A stretch of 64,000 nucleotides of DNA, taken from Siniperca chuatsi (taxonomy: Eukaryota; Chordata; Actinopteri; Centrarchiformes; Sinipercidae). The notes under the pieces are model-generated. The model searched no databases and was not told where the DNA came from. It saw nothing but the letters and a program-made list of their open reading frames with translations. Position numbers and translations under genes: made by a program. The stretch is taken from contig NC_058042.1 in the NCBI RefSeq assembly GCF_020085105.1, positions 13,780,501-13,844,500 of the forward strand, read 5' to 3'. This document shows positions 61,222-64,000 of this stretch, one piece after another (positions within the stretch are counted from its first letter, which is position 1; each line of letters starts with the position of its first letter).

Positions 61222-62587
61222 AACTAGGATGAAGGAGAACGGTCCCAGTGGATGCAGAGGGACAGCAGCTGAGTTTTGAGAAGTGAGCTGAGGTGCATAG
61301 CAGTAGGTGGACAGAGAAATGTAACAAGGGAAAAGGTAAGACAAAAGTTTGGAGAGGAAGGGGACTGAATAGTGCAGATTAGAGAAGATAGAAGAAGAAC
61401 AACACATGAGCAGTGAAGAGGTCATGCAGCTAGGCGTGTGTGTGGTGGTGGTGGTGGTGGGGGTTTGACCTTGTAGATGAACTCAGTGACCCCACTGAAA
61501 AATGAGTGTGCATTTTGGTTCGGATGTTTGTGCACAACTAGCACTCAGTACAACACATGGCTGCATATTGATTGATTTTTGCTTTTTTTATTCTTCCAAG
61601 TGAATAGCAAGGCTAAAAGGAGGGCAATTGAAAAACAACATTAATGTTTTATCATCCAATCTCACTTCAGAACTGAAAGGAGTTCGAGCAGGAGGCAAAG
61701 AGGAGATAAGACCAGAGCAAAATATGAGAGGCAGAGTTGCAGAAGGCAGAAAAGAAAGGTCAATCAAGGAGGTTTTATGGCAGGAGGGAGCCAAAGCGAA
61801 CACTGTGCACAAAAGCAATATTCTCTCATGAAAGCGATTTTGAGATTATCTTAATGTATTAGTCACAGTGTCAGCTTTGAGTCATTTTTTGAAAGATCTG
61901 AAAGATCACATAAATACTCTATATTGACAGTACACGGTAAAAGACGATGCTCATCTATCTTTGGACCCTTATTTAATAATAGTCTTAGTTCAGCCTTGGC
62001 TATCTGTGTCCTCTGGCGTCACTATATCCTCTTGGCGATTTTTAACTCTCCTCTGGGCTGAGGCAGAGACACACAAAACTCCATTAAACAGCACTCGCTC
62101 TCAATTTAGACCTGAACAATTTATCACGCAATTTTAACCTGCAGCGGTGCACTGGAGGGTTGAGGGCCTGATAGTGATCTTTAAGGAGCTGTTTGCAATC
62201 ACAAAGAGAAGGGTGTAATCAGGCGCACTCTGGCTGAGCGGATCAATCCACTGCCTTCTTTTTCATGCCACTGAATCAGCAATGATCTCATACACATTCT
62301 GTACTACCAACAGGCAAACTGCCTTCCTATTCTCACCCCTCTCCCGTTCATTTTCCAACATCTCGTCATTTGTTCCTGGTCGACTCCTCTCTCTTTCATT
62401 TTTTTCCCCTCGCCTCCCCTCTGGAAATCAGCTGTAAGCAGAGTTTAAGTTTTCAGGGAACTAACCTGATAGGGGACTTTTCCCCAGGATCCCGTCCCAG
62501 GTGGAAAATGATTGGCTGCATTGTGTGCTCTTTCTGGTCGTGAGTAGTCACACCTGGGACCTCTTGACCTGGACAAAAGTTGATACC
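56696..62587 (-). CDS. galns: N-acetylgalactosamine-6-sulfatase, last three exons (partial)
   Basis: Three coding exons on the minus strand cover the C-terminal end: 62587-62466 (122 nt), 58325-58208 (118 nt), 56782-56696 (87 nt, stop 56698-56696), together about 108 residues. GALNS is a lysosomal sulfatase that removes 6-sulfate from GalNAc-6-sulfate and galactose-6-sulfate in chondroitin and keratan sulfate. The match to human GALNS as I recall it is close: [42 protein letters not shown], and [14 protein letters not shown] near the end. Four cysteines equivalent to those forming the C-terminal disulfides of the human enzyme are kept (NMC, AGC, GKC, WKC). The catalytic domain with the formylglycine cysteine lies upstream, outside the window. 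Donor GTTAGT ends the 62466 exon and the AG/T split codon joins correctly to the 58325 exon. Confidence 0.95.
57482..57497 (+). promoter_or_regulatory. CTCF-like motif
   Basis: CCACGAGGGGGCAGTG agrees with the vertebrate CTCF core consensus (CCASYAGRKGGCRS) at all but one position. It lies in the last galns intron. Occupancy is unknown. Confidence 0.35.
57630..57692. repeat. (CA)n microsatellite
   Basis: About 31 uninterrupted CA units in the last galns intron. Confidence 0.95.
58353..58620. mobile_element. non-autonomous repeat, TAGGGCTGCAACTAAC family, copy B
   Basis: TAAGGCTGCAACTAACATTT followed by GATGTCTTGTTTTGTCTTAC, TTTTTGCTTGAAAAATTACT and AATTAGTCAATAGTC matches copy A at 50564-50843 in order and orientation. 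Confidence 0.65.
59041..59068. repeat. (CA)n microsatellite
   Basis: About 14 CA units in a galns intron. Confidence 0.9.
59287..59322. repeat. (GT)n microsatellite
   Basis: About 18 GT units. It is oriented oppositely to the CA tract about 220 bp away. Confidence 0.9.
60300..60373. repeat. (CA)n microsatellite, slightly interrupted
   Basis: CA run with one TA and one CG interruption near its left end. Confidence 0.95.
61145..61219. repeat. (CA)n microsatellite
   Basis: About 37 uninterrupted CA units, the longest in the window. Confidence 0.95.
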
Positions 62588-63851
62588 CTGCAAGAGAAAA
62601 CACACAAAAAGACACAAACCTTTACTAAAACAGCTACATATTGATGTTAATGTTCTTCATTTGCAGCAAATCTCAAGATTGGCTAATAATTCTGGTATTA
62701 AAAGGAGGCAGAAATGTTGAGGGCTACCAGATGAATTTTAATCAAGCATACTTCTAATCCGACAGCCAGTTAGGTGTCTTCATCACATTAATGACTTTGC
62801 CTCGATTGCACAATGAAGATGTTTAAGAACTTTGTATATGTACAATAATGTAACTCAAGTATATTAAGGATTAGATTAGTGACAGATAAAACGGTATTAC
62901 TGTCTTTTGAAGGCAACAGTTATAAACAGACTCAGAAAGAGAGTAAAATCTGACATTTGAGGAGGAATGAATGAACCCTTCAGATCAGAAAGATTTTCTC
63001 TCTCTCCAAGTATCTGATGTTATTTTACATTCATTTATTTATTTTTAAACCACTGAGAACATTTCACCACTCAGCCCGAGTCCTGTGGCCCCGTCTTCTG
63101 TATGTATGCTGGAATAAGACTGCAACCCACATAGGAAAGAGCAGAACGGCCCTGTTTTGACTACAAAGCTCTAATAAAGTAAGTATCAATATCAGCCTTT
63201 CTTTACAAGGCAACCTAACAATATATTTGAAGTCAGTCCCACAGGTAAGAAAAAAATATTATATTTGCTTTTACACTTTATGCACCAAATAAGTAAAACT
63301 TAAGAAATAAAAACAAAACAAATAAGATCCTTATATCCCATTTTCTCAATAATTATTGATATTTTGCTCTCTGTAATGACTTTTCTTTAACTTCCAGTTT
63401 TTTGCCATGGTGTATGTCCAATTTGGTCATTTTAAATTGTCTATATTTGATTCTGTTAAATGTTTTAGTTGAAACATGTGTACACAAGGACTCTCTTAAA
63501 AAACTGTACTGAACTCAAAGAGATCTGGGTGTTCAGATTTAGGCTTGCATCCACCTGCTACTCTGAGCTCAATGCTTAATCTCACTGTAGAGAGAGAAGT
63601 TATAGAGCCGTTTGTGCAATTGCCTATATTCATATTGTCTTCAAGTCTGTTGTGTTATTTATGCAGCTATTGTTGGTACATCATAAAGGGGTTTGAGTCA
63701 CTGGCAAAATAGAGGACTTTTCTTCCCCTTCATCTCTCCGCGCCTTTGCTCCTGCTCCGTGACTCCATTTTCATGATCCTGGCAGTGATAGCAGCCTGAT
63801 TGAGTCACACTCACTCCTCCAAAACCCCCTGGAGATCTGCCCCCTTCTTCA

Positions 63852-63889
<38 letters not shown>

Positions 63890-64000
63890 TTGATGAGCAC
63901 AACTAATATTGAGAAAGCATTCATCTGTAAGGCACTGTTGCTGCCCCCCTCTGAGATCGCTCAATGCTCACCTTAAAATACATATAGAAGAGAGAGAAAA
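62588..64000. other. galns intron, right edge of window
   Basis: Sequence upstream of the first visible galns exon on the minus strand. I found no further galns exon; the expected preceding exon, encoding a WTWTNSW-like segment in human, is not recognisable here. A (CA)n tract lies at 63853-63887. Confidence 0.6.
63853..63887. repeat. (CA)n microsatellite
   Basis: About 17 uninterrupted CA units near the right edge. Confidence 0.9.

Larger units (their letters stand above)
58326..62465 (-). other. galns penultimate intron in the window
   Basis: A 4.1-kb intron containing repeat copy B (58353-58620) immediately next to its acceptor and four CA/GT microsatellites at 59041-59068, 59287-59322, 60300-60373 and 61145-61219. 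A short (GGT)n tract is at about 61441-61463. No coding content is visible. Confidence 0.75.

Noticed and set aside
60300-61425. Open frames made of repeated Cys-Val or His-Thr
   Set aside because: They are translations of (CA)n/(TG)n microsatellites.
63968-64000. A further galns exon ending at a GTGAGC donor near 63966
   Set aside because: The sequence before it (FSLFYMYFK) does not resemble the galns segment expected there, and it is cut by the window edge.

Overview
The window is nuclear DNA from a ray-finned fish, most likely a percomorph teleost. It has intron-bearing vertebrate genes with GT-AG splice sites, AT-rich introns, many (CA)n/(TG)n microsatellites, and dispersed repeats of kinds common in percomorph genomes. 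I see no prokaryotic, organellar or viral gene content, no CRISPR array, and no tRNA or rRNA gene.

Layout, left to right. (1) A basp1-like gene (minus strand, CDS 3388 to 1291) encodes a long repeat-rich relative of brain acid soluble protein 1 and contains one apparent frameshift inside a tandem repeat. (2) About 6.5 kb of non-coding DNA follows, with the probable basp1 leader exon and promoter and then the CpG-rich promoter of the next gene. (3) dync1li2 (plus, 9851-22869, 13 coding exons, 491 aa) encodes a cytoplasmic dynein-1 light intermediate chain. (4) cmtm4 (plus, 28469-42933, 4 coding exons, 208 aa). (5) cmtm3 (minus, 53604 to 47589, 5 exons, 171 aa). (6) A cklf-like gene (minus, 55692 to 54163, 4 exons, 154 aa). 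(7) The last three coding exons of galns (minus, 62587 to 56696), whose upstream exons lie beyond the right edge.

The order and relative orientation dync1li2 - cmtm4 - cmtm3 - cklf match, from memory, the human 16q22 block read in reverse (CKLF ... CMTM3, CMTM4, DYNC1LI2), so this is old conserved microsynteny. cmtm3, cmtm4 and cklf are four-helix MARVEL-domain membrane proteins of one family. cklf and cmtm3 have internal exons of identical length (156 and 96 nt) with phase-0 borders and lie only 558 bp apart, stop codon to start codon. dync1li2 acts in motor-cargo coupling and galns is a lysosomal sulfatase; I see no functional link between these and the CMTM genes beyond position.

I found no previously undescribed biological system. 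The most interesting signals are splicing details in dync1li2 (a GC-AG intron, a good match to a U12-type intron, and a NAGNAG acceptor), the long repeat-expanded and frame-broken basp1-like coding exon, the cklf/cmtm3 spacing, and several small palindromes and repeat insertions, one of them directly beside a galns splice acceptor.
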